This document shows, piece by piece, positions 35,853 to 44,840 of a stretch of DNA of 64,000 nucleotides. The DNA lies in assembly GCF_001513975.1 (NCBI RefSeq), contig NZ_KQ947988.1:1-64000 (forward strand). Reading direction: 5' to 3'. Under the pieces are notes generated by a model. It saw only the letters and a program-made list of their open reading frames with translations. It searched no databases and was not told the DNA's origin. A program made the translations under genes and the position numbers. Each line of letters starts with the position of its first letter. The first letter of the stretch is position 1. The DNA is from Streptomyces curacoi (lineage in GTDB: Bacteria; Actinomycetota; Actinomycetes; Streptomycetales; Streptomycetaceae).

Positions 35853-37796
35853 ATGTCCGTGGTCGAACGGCAGGAGTGGGACGTCGTCGTGGTCGGCGCC
35901 GGGGGCGCGGGCCTGCGTGCCGCGATCGAGGCGCGCGAGCGGGGCGCCCGTACGGCCGTGATCTGCAAGTCGCTGTTCGGCAAGGCGCACACCGTGATGG
36001 CCGAGGGCGGCATCGCGGCCGCCATGGCCAACGCCAACGAGCACGACAACTGGCAGGTCCACTTCCGCGACACCATGCGCGGCGGCAAGTTCCTCAACCA
36101 GTGGCGGATGGCCGAACTGCACGCGCAGGAGGCGCCGGACCGGGTGTGGGAGCTGGAGACCTGGGGCGCGCTCTTCGACCGCACCAAGGACGGCCGTATC
36201 TCCCAGCGCAACTTCGGCGGCCACGAGTACCCGCGCCTCGCGCACGTCGGCGACCGCACCGGCCTGGAGCTGATCCGCACGCTCCAGCAGAAGATCGTCT
36301 CGCTCCAGCAGGAGGACCACAAGGAGACCGGCGACTACGAGTCCCGGCTGAAGGTCTTCCAGGAGTGCACGGTCACGCGGATCCTGAAAGACGGCGGCCG
36401 GGTCTCCGGGGTCTTCGCCTACGAGCGCGAGACCGGCCGTTTCTTCGTCCTCGAAGCCCCGGCCGTCGTGATCGCGACGGGCGGCATCGGCAAGTCCTTC
36501 AAGGTGACGTCGAACTCCTGGGAGTACACCGGCGACGGTCACGCGCTGGCGCTGCTCGCCGGGGCACCGCTGCTGAACATGGAGTTCGTGCAGTTCCACC
36601 CGACGGGCATGGTCTGGCCGCCGTCGGTGAAGGGCATCCTGGTCACGGAGTCGGTGCGTGGCGACGGAGGGGTGCTGCGCAACTCCGAGGGCAAGCGGTT
36701 CATGTTCGACTACATCCCCGACGTCTTCAAGGAGAAGTACGCCGAGTCGGAGGAGGAGGGCGACCGCTGGTACGAGGACCCGGACAACAACCGGCGGCCT
36801 CCTGAACTGCTCCCCCGCGACGAGGTGGCGCGGGCGATCAACGCCGAGGTGAAGGCGGGCCGTGGTTCCCCGCACGGCGGTGTGTTCCTGGACGTCTCCA
36901 CCCGCATGCCGGCCGAGGTCATCAAGCGCCGGCTGCCCTCCATGTACCACCAGTTCAAGGAGCTGGCGGACGTGGACATCACGGCCGAGCCCATGGAGGT
37001 CGGGCCGACCTGTCACTACGTCATGGGCGGCATCGCGGTCGACTCCGAGACCGCGGCGGCGCGCGGGGTGCCGGGCCTGTACGCGGCCGGTGAGGTGGCC
37101 GGGGGCATGCACGGCTCCAACCGCCTCGGCGGGAACTCCCTGTCCGACCTGCTGGTCTTCGGCCGCCGGGCGGGCTGGCACGCCGCCGAGTACGCGGCCG
37201 CGCAGGCCTTCGAACGCCCCGCGGTCAGCGACCTGGAGGTCGACACGGCCGCCGCGGAGGCGCTGCGCCCCTTCTCGGCGGAGGGACCGGCCGGGGGCGA
37301 GCGCGAAGGACGCCCGCCGGAGAACCCGTACACCCTCCACCAGGAGCTCCAGCAGACCATGAACGACCTCGTCGGCATCATCCGCCGCGAGGGCGAGATG
37401 GAGCAGGCCCTGGAGAAGCTCGCGGATCTTCGGGTACGCGCCCGCCGGGCCGGCGTCGAGGGCCACCGCCAGTTCAACCCGGGCTGGCATCTCGCGCTCG
37501 ACCTGCGCAACATGCTGCTGGTCAGCGAGTGCGTGGCGCGGGCGGCGCTGGAGCGCACGGAGTCGCGCGGCGGCCACACCCGCGAGGACCATCCGACGAT
37601 GGACCGCAAGTGGCGCAACATCAACCTGCTGTGCCGGCTGGCCGATCCGACGGGCGGCCTGGCGGCCACCGACCCCGAACACGGGCAGATCACCCTCGTA
37701 CGAGAGACCACCGACCCCGTCCGCCCCGACCTGCTCGCTCTCTTCGACAAGGAGGAGCTGGTCAAGTACCTCGCCGAAGAGGAGCTGTACCAGTGA
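35853..37796 (+). CDS. sdhA: Succinate dehydrogenase flavoprotein subunit (Sdh1 type)
   Basis: A 647-residue FAD enzyme of the SdhA/FrdA family. The dinucleotide fold is VVVGAGGAGLRAA; KAHTVMAEGGIAA carries the His that binds FAD covalently in this family; active-site segments are QFHPTG, ESVRGDGG, and CHYVMGG; the flavin-proximal NRLGGNSLSDLLVFG follows. Residues about 475-500 form an actinobacterial insertion (GPAGGERE). It oxidises succinate to fumarate on the inner face of the membrane. ATG was chosen over a GTG 15 nt upstream. Confidence 0.92.
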   Translation: MSVVERQEWDVVVVGAGGAGLRAAIEARERGARTAVICKSLFGKAHTVMAEGGIAAAMANANEHDNWQVHFRDTMRGGKFLNQWRMAELHAQEAPDRVWELETWGALFDRTKDGRISQRNFGGHEYPRLAHVGDRTGLELIRTLQQKIVSLQQEDHKETGDYESRLKVFQECTVTRILKDGGRVSGVFAYERETGRFFVLEAPAVVIATGGIGKSFKVTSNSWEYTGDGHALALLAGAPLLNMEFVQFHPTGMVWPPSVKGILVTESVRGDGGVLRNSEGKRFMFDYIPDVFKEKYAESEEEGDRWYEDPDNNRRPPELLPRDEVARAINAEVKAGRGSPHGGVFLDVSTRMPAEVIKRRLPSMYHQFKELADVDITAEPMEVGPTCHYVMGGIAVDSETAAARGVPGLYAAGEVAGGMHGSNRLGGNSLSDLLVFGRRAGWHAAEYAAAQAFERPAVSDLEVDTAAAEALRPFSAEGPAGGEREGRPPENPYTLHQELQQTMNDLVGIIRREGEMEQALEKLADLRVRARRAGVEGHRQFNPGWHLALDLRNMLLVSECVARAALERTESRGGHTREDHPTMDRKWRNINLLCRLADPTGGLAATDPEHGQITLVRETTDPVRPDLLALFDKEELVKYLAEEELYQ

Positions 37797-38563
37797 GCAG
37801 CTACGAGGCCCGCTTCAAGGTGTGGCGGGGCGATGTGCAGGGCGGCGGCCTGGAGGACTTCAAGGTCGAGGTGAACGAGGGCGAGGTGGTCCTGGACATC
37901 ATCCACCGCCTCCAGGCCACTCAGGCGCCCGACCTGGCCGTCCGCTGGAACTGCAAGGCGGGCAAGTGCGGTTCGTGCTCCGCCGAGATCAACGGGCGGC
38001 CACGGCTGATGTGCATGACGCGGATGTCGGTGTTCGAGCGCGAGGAGACGATCACCGTCACACCGCTGCGGGCGTTCCCGGTCGTACGGGACCTGGTCAC
38101 AGACGTCGGCTTCAACTACGAGAAGGCACGGCAGGTCCCGTCCTTCGTGCCGCCGGCGGACCTCGGCCCCGGCGAGTACCGGATGATGCAGGAGGACGTG
38201 GACCGCTCGCAGGAGTTCCGCAAGTGCATCGAGTGCTTCCTGTGCCAGGACACCTGCCATGTGGTCCGCGACCACGAGGAGAACAAACGGGCGTTCGCGG
38301 GTCCGCGCTTCCTGATGCGGGTGGCGGAACTGGACATGCACCCGCTCGACGCGGCCGCCGAGACCGGTCTCGACCGCAAAGCGACGGCCCAGGAGGAGCA
38401 CGGCCTCGGCTACTGCAACATCACCAAGTGCTGCACGGAGGTCTGCCCCGAGGGCATCAAGATCACCGACAATGCGCTGATCCCCCTGAAGGAACGGGCC
38501 GTCGACCGCAAGTACGACCCGTTGGTGTGGCTGGGGTCGAAGATCAGGAGGCGTTCCTCGTAG
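37793..38563 (+). CDS. sdhB: Succinate dehydrogenase iron-sulfur subunit
   Basis: A 256-residue protein. The 2Fe-2S ligands lie in CKAGKCGSC plus a distal Cys (LMCM); the C-terminal ferredoxin domain has CIECFLCQDTC and CCTEVCPEGI for the 4Fe-4S and 3Fe-4S centres. It relays electrons from SdhA to the anchor subunit. GTG start overlapping the sdhA stop (GTGA) indicates coupling. The length matches Rv0247c-type proteins. Confidence 0.92.
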   Translation: MSSYEARFKVWRGDVQGGGLEDFKVEVNEGEVVLDIIHRLQATQAPDLAVRWNCKAGKCGSCSAEINGRPRLMCMTRMSVFEREETITVTPLRAFPVVRDLVTDVGFNYEKARQVPSFVPPADLGPGEYRMMQEDVDRSQEFRKCIECFLCQDTCHVVRDHEENKRAFAGPRFLMRVAELDMHPLDAAAETGLDRKATAQEEHGLGYCNITKCCTEVCPEGIKITDNALIPLKERAVDRKYDPLVWLGSKIRRRSS

Positions 38564-38654
38564 CGGGCTCGCGGGGAGTACGGCCCGGTCGCTGGGCGAG
38601 CATCTGGAGGGCCAGGCCCACGAAGAACACCGCCTGGCCGGCGATCCCGTGCAT
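38544..38654 (-). CDS. Possible 36-residue membrane peptide
   Basis: A short frame encoding MHGIAGQAVFFVGLALQML followed by a basic/polar tail. It has a plausible Shine-Dalgarno (GAAGGTGA, 6 nt) and starts 6 nt after the stop of the upstream kinase gene, so it could be the last gene of that transcript. It overlaps the 3' end of sdhB in antisense by 20 nt. One predicted helix. Support is only by inspection. Confidence 0.35.
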   Translation of the reverse strand: MHGIAGQAVFFVGLALQMLAQRPGRTPREPATRNAS

Positions 38655-38659
38655 GCCGG

Positions 38660-39652
38660 TCACCTTCCCACGAGCTCCAGCGCGTGCACCAGGTTGGACT
38701 CCGCGATCGCCCGCATGGGGCCGGGCCGGGGGAAGTCGCCGTCGAGCAGGCGCAGGGGGCCGGCGACCAGGCCGAGGTGCATGGACAGGCGGTAGAGGCG
38801 CAGGCGGGCCTCGTCGAGGCCGGGGGCGCGCAGGGCGTCGTAGTGGCGGCCGAAGCGGAGCTGGAGGAAGACGTGCTCCTGCTCGACGTCGAAGTACATC
38901 AGGCTCTCGATGTCGATCAGGGCCGGCCGGCCGTCGGGTGTCAGCAGGACGTGGTCCGGGCCGAGTTCGCCGTGGATGAGGCGGTGGCGGGCGCGGGGCC
39001 GGACCTCGGCGGCCAGCTTGTGGATCTCCTCCACCAGGGCCTCGCGTGCGGCGGCGGCCCGCGGCTCGCGCGCGGCGATCTCCTCGATGCCGCGCAGCGC
39101 CCCCTCGGTGACCCGCGCCTGGCACGAGGTGCCGTACGAGGAACCGCCGTTGTCGACGAGGGCGACCTTGCCGAAGCCGGCGGGGCTCGCGCAGGCGTGC
39201 ATCCGGTCGAGTGCTTCGGCCAGTCGTCGCAGCGGCAGCTGGGCGCTCCGGGGATCGCGGGCCAGTGCCGCCTCCAGGCTGTCGCCGCGGAGGTCCTCCA
39301 CGATCGCCGACCGGGCCGGGAGGTGGACGCGGTCCGGGTCGGCGTACAGGAGGCGGGGTGTGCGGACGCCGGCCGCGGTCAGGCGGTCGTGCGCCGCGGT
39401 GAACAGGTCGAGGCCGGTGCCGTGGGAGAAGGGATCGCGGAGGTCGGAGGGGCCGGCGTCCCAGTGGTCCTCGTCGGCGGACCAGACGTAGGCGATGACG
39501 GTGGAGCGGTCGTCGAGGGTGAGGCGGTAGACGCCCTTCTTCGAGCCGCCCGGCAGCCGGGTCACGGCCGTGAGGGTGCGGGTGGGCCCGAGGGCCGCGC
39601 GGGTGAGAGGGGCGAAGTCGGCGGCGGTCAGCAGGCGTCGTCCGGTGGTCAT
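38660..39652 (-). CDS. Aminoglycoside-phosphotransferase-fold kinase
   Basis: A 330-residue protein of the APH/choline kinase fold (PF01636). The N-terminal lobe has RLPGGSKKGVYRL; the catalytic loop is HGELGPDHVLL, a variant of HGDLHPGN with Glu in place of the catalytic Asp; then LIDIESLMYFD, in place of DFE/DWE. The altered catalytic loop means activity cannot be assumed. Substrate unknown; small-molecule or sugar phosphorylation is the family theme. ATG (MTTGRRLL) was chosen, with GGGAAG upstream. Confidence 0.7.
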   Translation of the reverse strand: MTTGRRLLTAADFAPLTRAALGPTRTLTAVTRLPGGSKKGVYRLTLDDRSTVIAYVWSADEDHWDAGPSDLRDPFSHGTGLDLFTAAHDRLTAAGVRTPRLLYADPDRVHLPARSAIVEDLRGDSLEAALARDPRSAQLPLRRLAEALDRMHACASPAGFGKVALVDNGGSSYGTSCQARVTEGALRGIEEIAAREPRAAAAREALVEEIHKLAAEVRPRARHRLIHGELGPDHVLLTPDGRPALIDIESLMYFDVEQEHVFLQLRFGRHYDALRAPGLDEARLRLYRLSMHLGLVAGPLRLLDGDFPRPGPMRAIAESNLVHALELVGR

Positions 39653-39752
39653 TGCACGCAGTCTTCCCGATACGCCGCCCGGCCGCCTCGGACTTTCTTC
39701 CCCGGACGCACCCCGGTCGCGCGGGAGCATTCCTGCTCATACGCTCCGAAAT

Positions 39753-41417
39753 ATGACGTCATCCTTGATCCGGGGCCGGCCGCGGCGTGGCACCTCGCAC
39801 ATATCGGTGCGGGTGGTGCATGCCCTGGTGGGCGGGCTGATCGGGATGGTGTGGCTGGTGCTGCCCGGGATGACGATCGCAAGCGGGGGGCCGGTCGCGG
39901 GCGGTGGCGGTGCGGACCGGCCCGTCGCCGGTGCCGTGCCCCAGGGGCAGGACGAGGAGACCTCCGCTGCCGATCTGGTGCTGCCGGTAATGGCCGTTGT
40001 CGTGGCGGGGGTGCTCGCGGGGTACGGGCTCGTGCGGCGCAGGCGGCGGGCGCGGGAGCGTACGACACCCGGTGGGGCGCCGGTTCGGGAAGCGGAGCCG
40101 CCCGTCGGGGAACTCGACGAGCGGGCGCGGGCCTTGCTGGTCGAGGCCGATGACTGGGTGCGGGTCGGCCGGGAGGAGCTCGGGTTCGCCGAGGGGCGGT
40201 TCGGGGCGGAGGGAGTCGAGCCGTTCGCACGGGCTCTGCGGGACGCGGAAGGCGAGCTGGCGGTCGCGTTCCGGATGCGGTGGCAGTACGAGGGAGGAGT
40301 TCCGGACGAGAGCGCGGCTCGGCGGCATGTCCTTGCGGGGATCGTGGGGCGGTGCGCGGAGGCGGGGCGGCTGCTGGATGCGCAGGCCGCCGCGTTCGAC
40401 CAGCTGCGGGGGCTGGAGGAGGGCCTGGGCGGCGGGCTGGGCGAGGCGCTGGCCGTCGCCGAGGCCCGGTTTCGGGAGCTGACCGGGCGTGCCGGGGGTA
40501 CCGACGCGACCCTCGGCGAGCTCGCCGAGCGGTACGCCCCCTCCGCCACCGCCGCCGTCACGGGCCATGTCGAACAGGCCAAGGACCGGCTGGTGTTCGC
40601 CACCACACGCCTCAACCAGGCCCGTCAGCTCGCCGACGCGGGAGAGAACGAGCGGGCCGCGGGCCGGCTGCGGGCGGCCGAGGGCGCCATCGCCCAGGCC
40701 GCCGTCCTCATCGACGGCGTCGACCGGCTCGCCGGGGAGCTCGCGACGGCCGCGACGATGGTGCCGGCCGCGCTGACCGGCGGGGAGGCGGAGATCGCCG
40801 GGGCGCGGGAGTCGCTGACGGGGGTGACAGACCCGTACCGGGAGGACCCGTACGCGGACGTCCCTCCCGGTGAGCTGCGCGCCCGTGTCGCCCATGCCGA
40901 CCTCGTCCTGGCCGGCGTACGGGAAGAGCTGACCTCAGGGCCGTACGACCCCCTCGACCTGCTGCGGCGGATCGTGCGGGCCGTCGCGCCCGTCGTCGCG
41001 GGGCGGGCCGGAGTGATTCCGGCCGCCGCTCTGTGCTGCGCGCACAGTGCGGTGGCCGGTGCGGACGATGTGGTCGCGACGCATCGGGCGGCGGTGAGCG
41101 ATGAGGCGCGTACCCGGCTGGCGGAGGCGCGGCGGCTGCTCGCTCCGCCGGCGTCCATGGCCCCCGGCCGGGCTGTGCGTCGGGAGCTCGACGACCTGCT
41201 CGCCGCCGACACCCTGGCGCGACAGGCCCGCGAGCTGGCCGAGCAGGACGTGCGCGTGCACGGCCATCCCATCGACGGCCCGGACAAGGACGTGAACGGA
41301 CTCGCCGGAGCCGTCCTCGGAGGGGTCCTGCTGGGCGGGGAGCCACACGGCGGCCCACCCGCCGCCTTCGGCGGACCCCGCACGCGGGGGCGACGCGGCG
41401 ACACGGACGGCACCTGA
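39753..41417 (+). CDS. Membrane protein with long coiled-coil cytoplasmic part
   Basis: A 554-residue protein. Two helices near the N-terminus (HALVGGLIGMVWLVLPGM and LVLPVMAVVVAGVLAGYGLV) flank a short external loop; RRRRRARERT marks the cytoplasmic side. The remaining 430 residues are Ala/Glu/Arg/Leu-rich and predicted helical, coiled-coil-like. The C-terminal 40 residues are Gly-rich. It resembles the helical part of Streptomyces TPM-domain membrane proteins but lacks the TPM domain. No Shine-Dalgarno; the ATG lies in a perfect ATGACGTCAT palindrome. Function unknown. Confidence 0.65.
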   Translation: MTSSLIRGRPRRGTSHISVRVVHALVGGLIGMVWLVLPGMTIASGGPVAGGGGADRPVAGAVPQGQDEETSAADLVLPVMAVVVAGVLAGYGLVRRRRRARERTTPGGAPVREAEPPVGELDERARALLVEADDWVRVGREELGFAEGRFGAEGVEPFARALRDAEGELAVAFRMRWQYEGGVPDESAARRHVLAGIVGRCAEAGRLLDAQAAAFDQLRGLEEGLGGGLGEALAVAEARFRELTGRAGGTDATLGELAERYAPSATAAVTGHVEQAKDRLVFATTRLNQARQLADAGENERAAGRLRAAEGAIAQAAVLIDGVDRLAGELATAATMVPAALTGGEAEIAGARESLTGVTDPYREDPYADVPPGELRARVAHADLVLAGVREELTSGPYDPLDLLRRIVRAVAPVVAGRAGVIPAAALCCAHSAVAGADDVVATHRAAVSDEARTRLAEARRLLAPPASMAPGRAVRRELDDLLAADTLARQARELAEQDVRVHGHPIDGPDKDVNGLAGAVLGGVLLGGEPHGGPPAAFGGPRTRGRRGDTDGT

Positions 41418-41451
41418 GGGGGCGCGGCGGCAGGGCCACTGGCCGCCGGAC

Positions 41452-41757
41452 CCGCGAGTCCGTTCTCGCCACCGCGCAGCGCCAGTTCGAACCACACCGT
41501 CCTGCGACGCGGTGTGCGCCGGGGCCCCGGGCGGCACTGAGCAGGCCGACCAGCGGCAGACCTCGGCCCGCGCCTGAGCGCTCGCGGCGGCAGCTCGATG
41601 ACCGAACGGATCCGCGAGCCCGTTCCCCCCGCCGGGCAGCGGCAGTTCGAACCACACCGTCCTGCCGCGCGGGGTGCGCCGAGAGCCCCAGGCGGAACTG
41701 AGCAGGCCAGGGCCGCCCCCCCGTCCGTGTCACGGGCACGGCGGCGGCGCGGTGGCA
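41452..41757. repeat. Two decayed copies of the SpoIIE/HATPase gene 3' end
   Basis: Copy B (41612-41757) and copy C (41452-41575) both match the final coding part of the adjacent minus-strand gene (41839-41990): CCGCGAGTCCGTTCTCGCC, GCAGTTCGAACCACACCGT and CGGTGTGCGCC or CGGGGTGCGCC in the same order, with small indels and a 17-nt gap in copy B. The shared TTCGA occurs at 41486, 41646 and, in the gene, 41873. The frames are broken, so these are remnants. The whole gap between the two genes (389 nt) holds nothing else. Confidence 0.8.
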
Positions 41758-41806
41758 GGCTCGCTGTCCGCCGAGGGCCGCGCGCCGTCCCGCGTGCGCG
41801 GCGGGC

Positions 41807-44560
41807 TCAGAACAGGCTCAGCAGGGCCTCCGCGGGGTCCGCGAGTCCGTTCTCGCCGCCGGGCAGGGGGAGTTCGAACCAGACCGTCTTGCCGCGCGGG
41901 GTGCGCCGGGAGCCCCACGCGGCGCTGAGCAGGCCGACCAGTTGCAGGCCTCGGCCGCCCTCGTCCGTGTCGCGGGCGCGGCGGCGGCGCGGTTGGACCA
42001 GGCCGGAGTCCCAGACCTCGCACACCAGGGTGCGGTCCAGCAGGAGGCGCAGTCTGATCTCGCCCTCGCCGTAGCGCAGGGCGTTCGTGACAAGTTCGCT
42101 GACCAGGAGTTCCGCGGTGTCGACCAGGGGCTCCAGGTCCCATGACAGCAGCTGGCCGCGGGCGTACTCACGGGCGCGGCCCACGCTGCGCGGCTCGCGC
42201 GGGAGGGTCCAGTCGCCGACCGACTCGGCGGGCAGGCCCTGGACGCGGGCCATCAGCAGGGCGATGTCGTCCTCGCCGTGGTGGGAGTCGAGGGTGTTGA
42301 GGACGTGGTCGCAGACGTCCTCAAGGGGGCGCGTCGGGTCGGTGAGCGCGCCGACGAAGGCTTGGAGGCCCTCGTCCAGGGGGTGGTCGCGGGACTCGAC
42401 CAGTCCATCCGTGTAGAGGGCCAGCAGCGCGCCCTCGGGCAGTTCGACCTCCACCTCCTCGAACGGCTCCCCGCCCACGCCCAGCGGCATCCCCGGCGGC
42501 ACGTCCAGCATCAGCGCCGACTCACCGGGTTCGACGAGGACCGGCGGCAGATGGCCGGCGTTGGCGAAGGTGCAGCGGCGCGTGACCGAGTCGTAGACGG
42601 CGTACACGCAGGTCGCCAGGTACACCTCGGACAGGTCCTTCTCGCGGGGGCGGCGGGCCGCGCGGGTGGCCTGCTGGACGCCGCCGGGGGCGCCCAGGCC
42701 GCGTGCGATCTCGTCCAACGCGGAGAGGACTTCGGCGGGTTCGAGGTCGAGGAGGGCCAGTGTTCGTACGGCCGAACGGAGTTCGCCCATCGCGACGGCC
42801 GCGCGCAGACCTCGGCCCATGACGTCCCCGACGACCAACGCCGTGCGGTGGCCGGGGAGTTCTATGACGTCGAACCAGTCACCGCCCACCTCGCTCGGCC
42901 GGTCGGAGGAGGAGTTGCCCGGCAGGTAGCGGCACGCGATGTCCAGGCCGGACGCGACCGGGTCCCCCGGCGGCAGCAGGGACCGTTGCAGTATCAGCGC
43001 GCGCTCGTGCTCACGCCGGTACAGGCGGGCGTTGTCGATGCACACCGCCGCGCGCGCCGCCAGTTCCACCGCGAGGTCGCGGTCCCGGTCGCCGAACGGC
43101 TCGCTGCCCTTCGTCCGGGCGAACTGCACCAGTCCTACGACCGTGTCGTGGGCGACCATCGGCACGGCGAGCGTGGACTGGACGAGGCCGCCGTCCTCGG
43201 CGGGGACGATCTGCGGGCGGGCCGTGCGCAGGGCGTCCGCGCAGGGCGAGTTGAAGGGGTAGTGGTGGACGGCGCCGACCGCGACGGGGGCGCCGGTGCC
43301 GGTGAAGGGGGCGTCGGAGACCGCGCTGGCGAAGGCGACGCGGCGCAGTTCCGCGCTGCCGTCGGCGAGGCCCGGCGGGGTCTCGTCGCCGGCCAGCAGG
43401 CCCTGGTAGAGGTCGACGGTCGCCAGGTCGCAGAAGCCGGGGACCACGACGTCGAGGAGTTCGCGCGCCGTGGTCTCCAGGTCGAGGGAGTTGCCGATGC
43501 GGGCACCGGCCTCGTTCAGCAGGGCGAGATTGCGCCGGGCGGCGGCGGCCTCGCGGGCGGCGGCGCGGCGGGCGGTGATGTCGGTTCCGAGCCAGGCGAT
43601 GCCGATGGGACGGCCGCTGCCGCTGCGCACCCGGTAGAGGTTGATGGACCAGTGGCGGCGTTCGTCGGAGCCGGGCAGGAAGCCCGTGACGTGCATGTCG
43701 GTGATGGCGTCGCCGTTCTCCAGGACGCGGCGCAGGGTGGCCACGACCCGGTCGGCCTCGGGGCGGGGGAGATAGTCGTGGACGCCACGGCCGCGGTGGT
43801 CGTCCGGTGTGCCGCCGAAGAGGGAGGCGAACCGCTGGTTGACGCGACGGACCTTCAGTTCGGGGTCGATCAGCACGAAGCCGAACGGAGATTGACCGAA
43901 AATGGCCTGCGAGGCGGCGAGGTCGGTCTCCATCCGGCGGAGTGTGCGGACATCGACGACGATGCATACGGCGGCCTTCTCGCCGTCCTCGGTCCGCGTC
44001 GGCATGACGTACACCTCGGCGAGACCGTCCTTGCCGGGCCCGCCCTCGCCGTCGTCCGGCATCCGGAAGGGGACCACGCCGGTCCACTCCCGCCCGTCGA
44101 GGATCTCGGCCATCTTGCGCTGGCCCTGCTCACGCAGGTCGGGATCGATGAACGCCTCGATGGGGTCCATGCCGACGGCACGCTCGGCCGGGATGCCGAA
44201 GAGCTGCTCGGCGCGCAGGCTCCACTGGTCGACCAGGCCGTCGGGGCCGATGGAGAAGGACGCGACCTTGATGTAGTCGTAGATCGAGCCGGGCGGACTG
44301 CTCTGCCAGAGGGGGTCCCCCGGGCGAGCCTCGTCGAAGGGGAATCCGGGGTCCGGGCCCGGGCCCGGGCTCGGGTTCGGATGCGGATGCGGATGCGGGT
44401 TCGGGTTCGGATTCGGGTCGGCGGAGGGGGCCCGTGTCCCGCGAGAGCCCTGTGAGCCGTGGGAGCCCTGTATGTCGTAGGCCCGCTCTCCCCCGGCCTT
44501 CGCCCTCGCGCCGTCCGACGGGTCCTCGGACCCCGTGGCCTTCGCTGGTATCTCGCTCAC
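41807..44560 (-). CDS. Multisensor PP2C phosphatase with HATPase domain (SpoIIE/RsbU type)
   Basis: A 917-residue regulator. A disordered N-terminus with NPNPNPHPHPHP-type repeats (about 50-75) is followed by PAS 1 (about 95-215), PAS 2 (about 215-330), GAF (about 350-520), a PP2C/SpoIIE phosphatase (about 525-745, metal Asp in GGDWFD, GDVMGRG, LYTDGLVE, EDDIALL) and an anti-sigma-type HATPase (about 765-900: SELVTNALRYG, GGRGLQLVG, GKTVWFELPL). Such proteins dephosphorylate anti-anti-sigma factors and may act on sigma factors themselves. GTG start chosen for GGAGGGGA upstream. Degenerate copies of its 3' end lie downstream. Confidence 0.88.
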   Translation of the reverse strand: MSEIPAKATGSEDPSDGARAKAGGERAYDIQGSHGSQGSRGTRAPSADPNPNPNPHPHPHPNPSPGPGPDPGFPFDEARPGDPLWQSSPPGSIYDYIKVASFSIGPDGLVDQWSLRAEQLFGIPAERAVGMDPIEAFIDPDLREQGQRKMAEILDGREWTGVVPFRMPDDGEGGPGKDGLAEVYVMPTRTEDGEKAAVCIVVDVRTLRRMETDLAASQAIFGQSPFGFVLIDPELKVRRVNQRFASLFGGTPDDHRGRGVHDYLPRPEADRVVATLRRVLENGDAITDMHVTGFLPGSDERRHWSINLYRVRSGSGRPIGIAWLGTDITARRAAAREAAAARRNLALLNEAGARIGNSLDLETTARELLDVVVPGFCDLATVDLYQGLLAGDETPPGLADGSAELRRVAFASAVSDAPFTGTGAPVAVGAVHHYPFNSPCADALRTARPQIVPAEDGGLVQSTLAVPMVAHDTVVGLVQFARTKGSEPFGDRDRDLAVELAARAAVCIDNARLYRREHERALILQRSLLPPGDPVASGLDIACRYLPGNSSSDRPSEVGGDWFDVIELPGHRTALVVGDVMGRGLRAAVAMGELRSAVRTLALLDLEPAEVLSALDEIARGLGAPGGVQQATRAARRPREKDLSEVYLATCVYAVYDSVTRRCTFANAGHLPPVLVEPGESALMLDVPPGMPLGVGGEPFEEVEVELPEGALLALYTDGLVESRDHPLDEGLQAFVGALTDPTRPLEDVCDHVLNTLDSHHGEDDIALLMARVQGLPAESVGDWTLPREPRSVGRAREYARGQLLSWDLEPLVDTAELLVSELVTNALRYGEGEIRLRLLLDRTLVCEVWDSGLVQPRRRRARDTDEGGRGLQLVGLLSAAWGSRRTPRGKTVWFELPLPGGENGLADPAEALLSLF

Positions 44561-44840
44561 GCGAACCGTCCCCTCCAGCTCACCGCGTCCGGCACCGGTC
44601 ACCGGCGGCGGCTGCCCGCAGTATCCAGCACTACGGCCCGCCACAACACGGTGTTCACGATCACAGCACGGTCCCGATGGTTTTCGGTCCCGGCCGCGGA
44701 AACACTTCCAGTCTTCTAACCAGCGGACACGCAGTCGAATCACGCGGTTCGCCAACTGCCACTGGCCTGAACCATCCGTTCGACAGCGCGGGAGGGGGCG
44801 TACACCGCCGGGGCCGGCTACTGACGGGTTGTGGAGCGGG

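Noticed and set aside
34890..37682. 930-codon minus-strand frame over sdh genes
   Set aside because: Antisense shadow of sdhA and the anchor subunit, which have clear motifs on the plus strand.
8558..41806. Diversity-generating retroelement (3' variable repeat plus downstream template)
   Set aside because: Gene-tail copies resemble the VR/TR layout, but there is no reverse transcriptase gene and differences are not confined to adenines; copies contain indels and frameshifts.
41484..41880. tRNA T-arm-like GTTCGAACC occurrences
   Set aside because: They are codons for V-W-F-E-L (GKTVWFEL) in HATPase genes and their copies; no acceptor or anticodon stems surround them.
42278..44455. 725-codon plus-strand frame
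   Set aside because: Antisense to the PAS-PAS-GAF-PP2C-HATPase gene; no protein motif of its own.
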